A DNA stretch of 14,437 nucleotides from Phellopilus nigrolimitatus (Eukaryota > Basidiomycota > Agaricomycetes > Hymenochaetales > Hymenochaetaceae). Within the stretch, counting starts at the first letter, position 1. Every line of letters begins with the position of its first letter. The stretch spans positions 1 through 14,437 of the forward strand of contig JAJOHG010000552.1 in the NCBI GenBank assembly GCA_021029095.1, written 5' to 3'. The notes beneath the pieces were generated by a model, which did not search any database, was not told the DNA's origin, and saw nothing but the letters and a program-made list of their open reading frames with translations. Shown here in pieces: positions 1-8,558 of the stretch. Both the position numbers and the translations under genes were made by a program.

Positions 1-718
1 GTTTGCAGTGCAGGTCACCAGCACGACGAGTTAATCAGGCGCTCGGCGGGGGAACTGAGATCGCAAGACGGAGAAGCTATAAAAAAGTTTGATGCTTCAA
101 AAAAAGTTGCTGACAATGTTCATGCTTTGCGTCGTAGGTCGGCTACATCACAGCATGGAAGGTAATCTGGATAGTTTCATCATCCACGCATGTCTATTTG
201 GTGCGGAGCGACGTGCACAATGGCCACAGGGCTTTCCAAATCTGTCTGCGCGATGTTTGGCTCAATTTGGCCTTACCGAAACTGGAACGCCTTGTCCTCG
301 AACTTCGCCGGCGAAGCTATCCATTGTTTTTTTCCTCTCAAGTTCTAGTCCGTCTAGTGTAAACGTGGATCAAGGCGTGTCGTCTCGCAAACCCGGAAAG
401 CCGAAAATAGACACAGAAAACAACAGACATCGCGCAGGAGTACAAGCACCGCTCGCGCCTGATTTCCGTTCACAGCCGAGCTTATTGTGAGGAGTCAATT
501 GAGTTTTCGTGTGAATTCGAAAACTTTGCAATCGCCCGGCTAAAGTTGGTTAATCCCTGGATCTCTGTGGCCAAGGCGAGCGACCCATAAAACCCGCTGT
601 TCCTCGCCTAGCTGTAACTTACTATCCCCTCATTGCGAGGCACCTCTCCTATTCTTAATTTTATCCATAATACCTGTACCTCTTGACGAGCTACAGCTGC
701 TTTAATCTATCCTCTGAG
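1..718. other. Gene-free 5' stretch with the presumed promoter of the next gene
   Basis: No convincing gene is visible. A 133-codon open frame at 89-490 has no recognisable motif and ordinary composition, so it is not called. An AT-rich TATAAAAAAG-like stretch lies near 78-87. The last 130 bases before the next ATG are pyrimidine-rich, as in many fungal promoters, and include CCATAAAACC near 586-595. No minus-strand frame stands out. Confidence 0.4.
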
Positions 719-1853
719 ATGTCCACGACTGCGATGCCCTTTTGCTGCCCGCCTCCCACGTTCAACACTCTCGATCCCTTCCAGCGCGCCCGCCTTGTTC
801 GCACGACGCGCAAGCTCGGACGGGTTCTTGGGACGACGCCCATCTTGCTCGATGCCACGGAGCCGCATGAGCTCCACGACCTCAACGAGCTGCTCCCCAT
901 CGGGCCCAAGTTCGGCTCCGGCAGCCGCAGCGTCACCTCTTCTCCGTCCAAAAGCCAGGCATCCAAGCTGTTGAAGACAAAAGCGGCTCGTAGGCACGGG
1001 TCGCTATTCAACATACCGATTTCCCTTAATCCTTCTGCGAACCTCTCTTCTTCCTCGCTATCTTCTGTGTCGACGCAATCGTCGACGGCGAGCGCGGGCA
1101 CTCTTCGCGAGACCAAAGGCTTCTCGTCTGGCCGCCAGCGGAAAGCAAATGCACCAACTCCGCTTGTGCTGAAAGTCAAGCCTGTTCCCTCTGTTACGGC
1201 CGACTCGCAACTCCCTATTAAACCGGAGTCGAAGTCTCTTGTCTCTCCAGTCGCACCACCGTCTCACGCGTGCACGAATACGATCATACACAGACGCTCG
1301 CGGAGTAGCTCAACCATACTTTCCTCTACGAGCGCTGGAGTGCCGACGCCGCTCACACCGTCTTTCCGCCTACGCGCGGCTGCCGTCCCCGCGCATCGCC
1401 GCCAGAAGCTCCAGAAACTCGCTCGCACGCTCGGCGAGAACATCCCGCCCGCGCTCGTCTTCCCCGCGTATCCGTACCCCGACTCCTCCGCGCCTATGTA
1501 CCCCCCCGCCCAAGGCGTCCGCGGCTGGCGTCGTGCGCACGCCCAAGACGCCGACGTCTGGCTCCCTGCGCCGCGCGGCGTCCGCCTCGACGGCCCGCGT
1601 GTGCCGGCGGCGGAGCGCCTCGGTGGGCGCGCTGCTCGCGCTCGACGTCAACGCGCGTCTCCCCATCACTCTTCCCGCGCGCGTTCCAGGCTCGGGAGCG
1701 AACGGCACATCGCGCTGGGAGCCGCCCGCCGAGTGGGCTGTCGGCCCGGCGGACGACGAGGAGCAGGAGCCGAAGGGGGAGCCGGTGCTCGGCGCGTGGA
1801 ACGCGGAGGACTACGACGACGTGCTCCGCTATCTGCGGTCGTTGCGCAAGTAG
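719..1853 (+). CDS. Basic, Ser/Pro/Ala-rich protein of unknown function, with a one-base frame break
   Basis: Function is not recognised. I chose ATG 719 (G at -3) because the open frame upstream has no other ATG. The protein is single-exon. Residues 22-41 hold a basic helix-like motif (RARLVRTTRKLGRVLGTTP) and residues 226-247 hold a similar one (KLQKLARTLGENIPP), separated by a low-complexity Ser/Thr-rich linker. In the starting frame the sequence turns into Arg/Gly-rich nonsense after a run of seven C at 1501-1507. From the same point another frame continues with sensible sequence, ending in W-N-A-E-D-Y-D-D-V-L-R-Y-L-R-S-L-R-K and TAG at 1851-1853. Removing one base joins the two into about 377 residues. 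I infer a homopolymer sequencing error or a recent frameshift, because the only GT..AG span at the site (17 nt) is too short for an intron. My impression is that lineage-specific fungal proteins with this motif exist, but I cannot name a family. Confidence 0.7.
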
Positions 1854-3349
1854 ACGGTGGTATGGTGGTGGTATGTGGTTCTCATACAGCAATGACACGA
1901 CGATAGCGACGACTCTAGATGTCGGTGCTTTATCATGAATTTTCAAAACGCTTTCTTTATTATTTCTTCATGTTCTACACGCACCTCATACCTTCCAAAG
2001 CATCGACAACCCCAATTATGTTTCTATATATGCTCCATCCATTTCATGCTCCCGGATCCCAAGTCATACATTCAGCTCCTTTCTTAAGCTACATGCAGTC
2101 CTGTCTCTCAACATTCTCACTGGCCTCTTCCATTTCATTGTAACGATCTTCATTGCACGGACAGGCTCCCATATTTGACGTCTTTTCCTCTTCCTACGTC
2201 CCTTTTGACACTTAAATTATCTGAGAACGCTTATTTATTGTAAGTACCAACTAATGCTACGGGAAACAAAGACGAATATAAGCAGCCATAATTGCTCCTA
2301 TATCCTCTTGAAATTTCTTCACCACGAAATGACTATTTTTAGATACGCGTCTCGGCAGCTCGGCATATCTAGGTCTGCCGGTGTTGCCGCGCCTTGATCC
2401 TTGACACCGAACTACTAGATGTGGATGCACATCATTGATGGTTTGTTCAAATCGAGTAACTTGGTGTCAAGGTACATTCCGGCAGCACTTTTTGCCGCTC
2501 TTTTCTTGCTTCACAACGTCAGGCGATTTTCAGATGCAATTTCAAACAGATCTCGCGCCAATGGTCGGACTGTCGACTTTAAATCAGGATAGGACATTCA
2601 TTCTATTACATTTATAAGTGAGCGCGTGCATCTTGATTTTGTTTTCTTTCACTAATTTTGTTGTCTCGGATTTCAGGAACGTACTAGCGAGCTGTAGATG
2701 CAATCTGCGACGCGTGCGGTGCCCGTCTGACTCTTATGTCTTGGCGCGGAACATCGCAGGCCAAATCCTGCATGTCTAGGGGCGTACCAGCCACGACGGT
2801 GTCTTAATCGCCGTCGGCATGTCGGGATGGGAAACGGTACGCAGGACATGTGACTTGACTTTTGAAAAGTTGCTCGCGACCATGTGCGGCTGAAACGCAG
2901 ATTTGTCTTGATTCTAGTCGCAAGCTTACTTTCTTGGGCAACTGAATCAAAGCACTATTGCGTGTGTGCTTCGATCTGTCCAGCAGCCAAGACCGAGCAC
3001 TATGTGATATTGATTTTTCTTTTTTTCTTTTGACGCAGAGATCAATGCGACGGTGCACGTGCACAGGAGATCCCTCGCGCGACGTCGGCGTACGCAACAT
3101 GCTGCTTCCACAGAAAATGACTTCGCTCCATTTCTTTTTTCCTTGGCACAACTCTCATTGCTTCCTTGTGGCTTGATGCGGGAGGAATTACTATCGCGCG
3201 TGATTCCAGTCTAAGATGAAGATCGTCCTATGCATTTCCGTTTCTGAGACCGACAAGTGCGACCTGTGCTCGGCAGGAACCGCCATCGCGCTAGCGCTAG
3301 TGCGTACGGGGCGTTCGGCTTTAGGCATCGTCACCGAGATCCAGGATTA
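1854..3349. other. Gene-poor intergenic stretch
   Basis: About 1.5 kb between the unknown-function gene and the deacetylase promoter. Short open frames exist (for example 1919-2143 +, 2435-2617 + and 2804-3151 -), but none has domain-like sequence, splice logic or biased composition. The first part is pyrimidine-rich and probably includes the 3' UTR of the upstream gene. A 10-bp perfect inverted repeat (2399-2408 with 2463-2472) encloses a small GATGTG/CACATC hairpin. Confidence 0.5.
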
Positions 3350-3382
3350 CCAATAGTATCCCCGGCACGGTCGAATATAAAA
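3350..3382 (+). promoter_or_regulatory. CCAAT and TATA elements of the deacetylase promoter
   Basis: CCAAT at 3350-3354 is followed by TATAAAA at 3376-3382, about 180 bp before the deacetylase ATG. A CT-rich stretch with ACA/CCATAC motifs follows, as is common around fungal transcription starts. Calling this the core promoter is inference from spacing and motif. Confidence 0.5.
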
Positions 3383-3562
3383 TGCCACCCGATTTCAGCT
3401 CGTTTGTTCCATACAACATCCCATCCCGGAACTTGTTCAGGTTTATACCCACATCCATCCATACCGACTCCCGCACACTCTACCACACCCGAGCTTACGC
3501 GCCCCGCCGTTCCCTATAACACCAACGCACCGAGTTTCACGGGTTCACTAGCGAGTCCAACG

Positions 3563-4944
3563 ATGTTTGGTAGCTTCAGTTTCGTTCTCGCCGCCCTCGT
3601 CGCCGCACGTATTACGGTCACTGCACCGACGCCTGACACCGAGCCTGCGATTGAGCTCATTAGGCGTCAGGGCCTTGCCGCCGTATACAGCTCGTGCACC
3701 GAGGTAAGTAAGGCCGGCGTTTGTTCCTTTTTTGGCCAATGATGCGTTCCTGTTTTGTAGCCCAACACCGTACGTATTCCTTTTTTTTTCCTCGAAGATT
3801 AAAATTTAATTCTATGGGTGGATGTAGGTGGCTCTGACATTCGACGATGGCCCGTACATATACGAGGATGGTAAGTGGCGAACATCCGATTTGTGCCACC
3901 CGTCTCTGACCGCATTCTCGCTTAGGCATCGTCGACCTCCTCGACCAGAACAACATCAAGGGCACGTTCTTCGTGAATGGTAACAATTGTCAGTACACCG
4001 TTCAGAATTTGGCAGTTCCACTTTACTAATTCTGCGTCGACCGTGAACAATAATGCTGTGCTCTGCAGATGATTGCATTTACGATGACAGCACAATTGCC
4101 TCGCTTCGCCACGCGTACGCCTCCGGGCATTTGATCGGAAGTCACACATGGGCACATCTTGACCTCACTACGCTGTCCTGGGACGACAGTACGTATCTCA
4201 GTTTCCCCCGAATTTCGCCGATCCCCTTTCCGTCATCCCGACTTCACATGCGTGAAACCTTTTTCATTCCATCACTGACTCGGAATTTCGTTTTCGTTTT
4301 CGTTTTCCCTTCTCCATTGGGATGTTAGTCCACGACCAGATGTGGAAGGTCGAGCTTGCGCTCGAGCGCATCATCGGCGCGTCGCCCGCGTGGATGCGCC
4401 CGCCCTACGGGAACTACAACGACCTCGTGCGCTCGGCAGCGGCGATCCGCAACCAGTCGCTCGTCCTCTGGGACTTCGATTCGCAGGACTCTGTTGGCGC
4501 TTCCGTCCAGCAGAGCGAACAGCTCTACACCGACCTTGCGAACCAACACCCAAACAACATCCTGCCGCTGAACCACGAGACGTACCAGACGACTGCGTGC
4601 GTATCAGCTACTTCTCCTTTTCTTCAGCCCGTACTTCTTGGGATACAAATACATCCAGACCTAAGTACGGATTTGAACTGACTCCACATGCTTTCATCCC
4701 AAACAGCGAGCAGGTTTTGCCATTCGCAATCAAGACCCTGAAGGCGAAGGGCTACAATTTCGTTACTGTCGCCGAGTGCCTCGGGAACATGCCTGCGTAC
4801 CATGACACTTTCGCTCAGGGCACTAAAGACGTACGTCTCTTCTTTTATGCACCTCGTCTTTCCTCCGACAACGGTGATCCTGATTTGAGTTTTCTTTCTT
4901 CACTGTCTTTTCTTTCTATGTCGCAGAGCTCTTGGACGTGCTAG
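3563..4944 (+). CDS. Secreted carbohydrate esterase family 4 chitin/polysaccharide deacetylase
   Basis: Predicted to remove N-acetyl groups from chitin or related polysaccharide, outside the cell or in the wall. Eight exons fit exactly: 3563-3703, 3761-3769, 3828-3870, 3926-3988, 4069-4188, 4329-4596, 4707-4830 and 4927-4944, giving 261 residues. Introns are 55-140 nt, and intron 4 carries a TACTAAT branch-like site at 4024-4030. A hydrophobic signal peptide covers about residues 1-20. CE4 motifs are in order: T-F-D-D-G-P-Y (54-60; D56 catalytic base, D57 metal ligand), H111-T-W-A-H115 (metal ligands), R149-P-P-Y, D-F-D-S-Q-D (174-179), and L-N-H208 (catalytic His). The C-terminus S-S-W-T-C is, as far as I recall, usual in fungal members. 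No chitin-binding module or GPI signal is seen, and the length suits a minimal secreted CE4 enzyme. The catalytic set looks intact. Chitin rather than xylan or another glycan as substrate is inference. Confidence 0.93.
3761..3769 (+). other. 9-nt microexon of the deacetylase gene
   Basis: Encodes Pro-Asn-Thr directly before the V-A-L-T-F-D-D motif. It is flanked by a TTTTGTAG acceptor and a GTACGT donor, with introns of 57 nt upstream and 58 nt downstream. Both neighbouring junctions are phase 0, so skipping it would keep the frame and remove three residues. CE4 enzymes usually have P-x-T or a similar tripeptide before V-A-L-T-F-D-D, which supports its inclusion. Confidence 0.75.
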
Positions 4945-5528
4945 GCGCATAACTTCGACCCTAAAGATGACAATCACGACTCCGCAACGCGAATAAGACA
5001 ACTGAAATGCCCTATTCTTTTCTACGCTATTCAATACTCTACCTTTCACGTTAATCATCCTCGCTTTCTGGGGATCCTTTTACGCACCTTTCGCATATCT
5101 GAACTTTCAAAAGCTATTATTCGCAGTACTACGTAGTCTTTCTCCCCTCCATTCACGACCACAGGAACACTCACATTGCGGACTCGGCTCCTCTAACGGA
5201 TACTTCTTCAGGACATTTACAATCTTACGGTCTCCAGTACTTTTCCGTAATTCTATCCTCTTATTTCTTTCTTTTCGCGATTTTCTATCAAAAAATTGTT
5301 GGTTTTTTTTTTCGGTATGGATGGCGGCGCAACTACAGCTTAATTCACTTTGACAATTTTTTGTCTGTCTTCATGCTTCAGTCGCATGGGTCAGCAGGAC
5401 ACCCCAAAACGAACATGAACATCATAAATAAAGTTATCGAGGAATTTTGATATATCCTTATATCCACCATAAAACTGAATCCTCCTCGATGTTCGGAACT
5501 TCGCAGCCTCACTTCAATCCTGCCTCAG
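4945..5528. other. Convergent intergenic region, 3' ends of two genes
   Basis: Lies between the plus-strand deacetylase and the minus-strand hypothetical gene, so it should hold both 3' UTRs. It is pyrimidine- and AT-rich, with T-tracts near 5303-5312 and an AAATAAA polyadenylation-like signal near 5426-5432. No open frame worth calling and no repeat were seen. Confidence 0.5.
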
Positions 5529-6215
5529 TCAAAGCCGATCGTCAAATCGTTCTCCGTAATTGTAATTCCACCGTTGCATGCGCTCGATCTCCTCCGGAGG
5601 CACCAGGCGCGCCTTTTCATCGTCTTGCGCAGACACCTCGATGAAACCCCTGCATTCCATTCCAAAGTATTCGCGCCCGCATTTCTGGATACGCGGGTAG
5701 GCTATGGTTGACTTCGATTTTGACTCCGGCTTGGAGGTCCGCAGGTGGGATTTGGGACTCGATTGGAGGCGGGCGGGGGGCACGACGATGATGTTGCAGT
5801 CGCACACATTGCACCTGCGGACGGGCGACCACCTATCCTGTCTGACGCTCGTACGTATGGAAGGTTTGATGACATCCGCGGCTCTAGCATTCGATGCTTC
5901 AGGGACCCCAGGTTTTGGATCTTTACGCACATGGGTAGCGGATGGGATAGAAGGATTCTGCTTTTGTGCCTTCTTGTCAACGTGAGCTGCGCGCTTCAAG
6001 CTGCTCTCGGATTTAGCGCCGTCCTTGCTTGCGGTCAGCGCGCTCCGCGCTGTTCTGACTGTTTTGCGCGCCGGCTGGCTTGGGCTTGGGTCAGTATTCC
6101 CGGTTTGGTCGTAAGTGTGATAGTGGTCATATGGATTCCACGGGTTTGCTTTGTACTGCTCGGAGGGGGCTTTGGACTTCTTGGACTTGGGCCTGAGGAT
6201 CTTCAGGAGGTTCAT
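5529..6215 (-). CDS. Hypothetical basic protein with paired cysteines
   Basis: Single-exon frame of 228 residues starting at the ATG at 6215; not recognised. The N-terminus (residues 1-15) is short, hydrophobic then strongly Lys-rich. Residues 20-45 are Tyr/His/Pro-rich. Residues 46-130 are low-complexity, Lys/Ala/Ser/Pro-rich and probably disordered. The C-terminal part has C135-x2-C138-x-C140 and C179-x8-C188, which could form a small zinc site (inference). It ends with an acidic and aromatic tail (residues 197-228). Coding status rests on length, a plausible start, a TATAAAG element about 85 bp upstream on the same strand, and a non-random pattern of Cys and aromatic residues near the C-terminus. 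Overlapping frames on both strands are taken as shadows. No membrane segment or classical signal peptide is seen. Confidence 0.6.
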   Translation of the reverse strand: MNLLKILRPKSKKSKAPSEQYKANPWNPYDHYHTYDQTGNTDPSPSQPARKTVRTARSALTASKDGAKSESSLKRAAHVDKKAQKQNPSIPSATHVRKDPKPGVPEASNARAADVIKPSIRTSVRQDRWSPVRRCNVCDCNIIVVPPARLQSSPKSHLRTSKPESKSKSTIAYPRIQKCGREYFGMECRGFIEVSAQDDEKARLVPPEEIERMQRWNYNYGERFDDRL

Positions 6216-6554
6216 CGCTATAGGTCGAGGGCAAATTTGGGTCGAAAAAGCAAATACAAGTATTTATGTATAGATCACGCCTGTAGAAAGGCGTACTTTA
6301 TACAGGAACCTGAAATATTCAATGCCATTCGCTGAAATGGATCGGTCTGGACACGCAACACACATTGCAATCGGTTTCTTAAACAGACCGGTCATTTCGG
6401 TGTCAGTGACTTGTCGTGTTTTGTGCAAGCTGCAACTTTGCATAACTGAAACGTTGTCTGTTTTCCAAAGTTATGGGACTACGGACCGTCAGCAAAGTTA
6501 GTAAAGCATTTACGCATGAGAGTTGATGACACTTACTACACCTAAGTAAAAAAA
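6216..6554. other. Intergenic spacer with inverted repeat
   Basis: Separates the hydrolase 3' end from the hypothetical gene start; both genes are on the minus strand. It contains an imperfect inverted repeat (arms 6334-6349 and 6384-6398) and several CAAAGTT words. No gene is visible. Confidence 0.45.
6296..6302 (-). promoter_or_regulatory. TATA-like element upstream of the hypothetical gene
   Basis: TATAAAG on the minus strand, within TGTATAAAGTACG, about 85 bp upstream of the ATG at 6215. Assignment as a TATA box is inference from motif and distance. Confidence 0.4.
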
Positions 6555-7795
6555 TCACAATTTGGAGCTTACTAAACTACCCAACACCTTTGCGAAAAAC
6601 TTCATGGTCTTTTCTGGCTCGTCCCAGTGAGGCTTTGAAATACAGGTGAGCAAAATTTAAAAATGGCAGGTAATGACACTCACGAAATGGTTCGCACCAG
6701 GGATCATGAAAACTTTCAACTGTCTTCCTTTTATCCCATCCTCGTCAGCCTTCTTTCTCAGCCTCTCAAACCCCCATACGCCATCGACGATCGCCCACGG
6801 TGAATGCTCGCACCAGACTACATCCACACTGCACTTTGGCCAATACTGGGCAAGAGTATCGTCAAACAGCGCGCGCCGCACGCGCTCCGCGTATATCTCA
6901 GGAGCTGCCGTGCGCGCCGCTACCTCACTGCGCTGCACGGCATCGTAACATGTCACTGCCCGCTCGTCATCCGCAGACATCGTAAGCGTCGTTCCCGTGC
7001 GCGCCCCCGCGTCGGCGACGAGCTGCAAGTCGTTCATGTCGCGAGACGAGAGGCTTGCATGTGTGTAATACGCGCCAACCCATTCACTGAAGCGCCGGGC
7101 ACGCTCTTCAAGCGTGAGGGAGTCGTCACGAAGGACGTCGAAGCCATGTTCCAGCGTAGGGAGTCCGAGTATCCAGCGCGGTGCGTCTATGCAATTATTG
7201 AGTGCACGTACACGAAGCTAAGCAAGGCGGCCACTTACCGAATATCATGAAAGAGCGAAGGAAAGGTGCTATCGCTTCTCTCGTGTCTGCAGGGATAGAA
7301 TCCGTGTAGGACAGCATAGGGAGCGTGTAGCCGTTTCCAGATGACCAGGCCATCAAAACAACGCCGCCAGACTTCCTGTCAGACGACACCTTCGGCACGT
7401 TCTCCTGTTCAACAAAGTGTCTGATAAAGACGGCAAATTCGTTCCCCCGCTCCCGCGCGAACTCATCGTGCGCGACAGCATCATTGCCTCTGATCTTCGC
7501 GATATCGTCTTCTGTGTACGGCGATGACTTGGGGTAGTCGCGGCGGTTGACGAGCACGAGGCGGATGCGGTAGCGCGGGGCGAGTGGGAGCAGGCGTCTG
7601 AAAACACCTGCGTGAAGTGAGTCGACGAATCCCGAAGTATTTTTCAAGCATGTCATGTAATGCTAGCTTACCGCCGTGAAACGCAGTCCCGTGTACTACG
7701 ATGAACGTCGTATAGGGCTCGCTTGCGCCCGCCGGGGCTCCAGTGTCCTCATAGAAAAGGTTGTCACCTTGCTCGTTGACGGAAATCAAAGGCAT
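6555..7795 (-). CDS. Alpha/beta-hydrolase fold protein
   Basis: Predicted serine hydrolase (esterase-like; substrate unknown), with no signal peptide, so probably intracellular. Four minus-strand exons join in frame: 7795-7672, 7607-7239, 7186-6684 and 6632-6555, giving 357 residues. Introns are 64, 52 and 51 nt, with donors GTAAGC, GTAAGT and GTGAGT. The N-terminus (M-P-L-I-S-V..L-F-Y-E-D-T-G) suits this fold. V-V-H-G (34-37) is the usual oxyanion segment. The nucleophile elbow is A128-W-S130-S-G132, with Ala replacing the first Gly of G-x-S-x-G. The C-terminal P-G-A-N-H331-F, spliced to P-H-W-D-E-P, supplies the likely catalytic His. The catalytic acid is not certain. Splicing rejoins well-formed segments (for example F-H-G-G-V-F-R-R and I-F-D-A-P-R-W), which supports the model. 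A possible last intron from a GTAAGC near the stop would only change the final residues. The start at 7795 is preceded by upstream ATGs. Confidence 0.88.
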
Positions 7796-8397
7796 AGCAT
7801 TACTACTTTCAAGAGACGCGTCGAAGACGATGGAGATCGCAGCATAGCATGGTAGGCCTCCTATTAGTATCTCTTATGAGGTGCAGAGAGGCTTGCGAGA
7901 ATCCCATACCTGTCGAAAACCTCGCACGAGACTTATGTATAGGACAGCGACAGTAAACCGAGACCTAAAGAAAGAATCTGACCATGAGGCCCATTCTTCG
8001 TTTTCGCAGTTGAGACTCGAACCTCGTTTAATTTGGCTTCATGGGAGAGTGCATTGTATAAGCATTGTACGTGAATATACATTAAGGGATTGAATTTGCA
8101 AATATTGCAATCGGTTGATTATCCGTCCAGAAAGGGCAGGCAATGGTATATCCTCGTTTGGTTTCTGAAGGTGTCCAGTCCAAGATTCATTCCAGATGGC
8201 GAGTTCTCTATAGACTCGTCCGACCCCACCGAGCGCATCCGGTGTCTGTGAGTATTTTTGAGCATTCAAGTTCCCAGCAGTAGATGAGTTTATAAGATAA
8301 GGGTCGGATATAGACTCTGATAGAATTCAATTCTCCAGTCCAGCGGCCATACGATGAAAATAAAGACGAAAAGTTGGCAAAGAGCAACGACACGCGC

Positions 8398-8403
8398 ACG
8401 CGT
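8398..8403. promoter_or_regulatory. ACGCGT (MCB-like) site
   Basis: ACGCGT is the core of the yeast MluI cell-cycle box bound by MBF-type APSES factors. This copy lies 156 bp before the kinase ATG. The word is not rare in GC-rich fungal DNA (others lie near 2345, 7816 and inside genes), so function is only a suggestion. Confidence 0.25.
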
Positions 8404-8493
8404 AAAGGCCGGCCCTAACTTTGTCATTGTGAAATACGCACCACAGCCACCAGAACATTCACGTGACACTGCGTCGGCAATTTGAATGGCCTT

Positions 8494-8507
8494 TGACACG
8501 CGTGTCA
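8494..8507. promoter_or_regulatory. 14-bp perfect palindrome containing ACGCGT
   Basis: TGACACGCGTGTCA is fully self-complementary and lies 51 bp before the kinase ATG. Its centre is ACGCGT. A dimeric transcription factor site is the natural reading, but the factor is unknown. Confidence 0.4.
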
Positions 8508-8558
8508 GTCGCTTTGTTCCTGCACCTTCTTGTCCTCAACCTCCATCTCGACCTGATC

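Larger units (their letters stand above)
7796..8558. other. Divergent promoter region between hydrolase and kinase
   Basis: 763 bp between two genes read outward. No internal gene is convincing. It holds upstream ATGs on the hydrolase side (ATG at 7850, 7845 and 7800 on the minus strand) and two ACGCGT words on the kinase side, one of them inside a 14-bp perfect palindrome. The middle part (about 8040-8330) is AT-rich. Confidence 0.5.

Noticed and set aside
89..490. 133-codon plus-strand open frame
   Set aside because: No domain, signal or splice support, and ordinary composition. An overlapping frame (138-362) with an L-P-K-L-E-R-L-V-L-E stretch lacks an ATG and was also not strong enough to call as an exon.
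1058..1708. Several long minus-strand frames over the first gene
   Set aside because: High GC at third positions of the real gene keeps other frames open; their translations are Arg/Ala-rich shadows.
2804..3151. 115-codon minus-strand frame
   Set aside because: Lys/Ser-rich without motif, overlaps another open frame, and has no splice or promoter logic.
7990..8012. Minus-strand GAGGTTCGAGTCTC, resembling a tRNA B-box
   Set aside because: No T-stem, acceptor stem or anticodon arm can be formed around it.
6364..8116. Exact 13-mer ATTGCAATCGGTT at 6364-6376 and 8104-8116, flanking the hydrolase gene
   Set aside because: One or two 13-base matches are expected by chance in a window this size, and the similarity does not extend.
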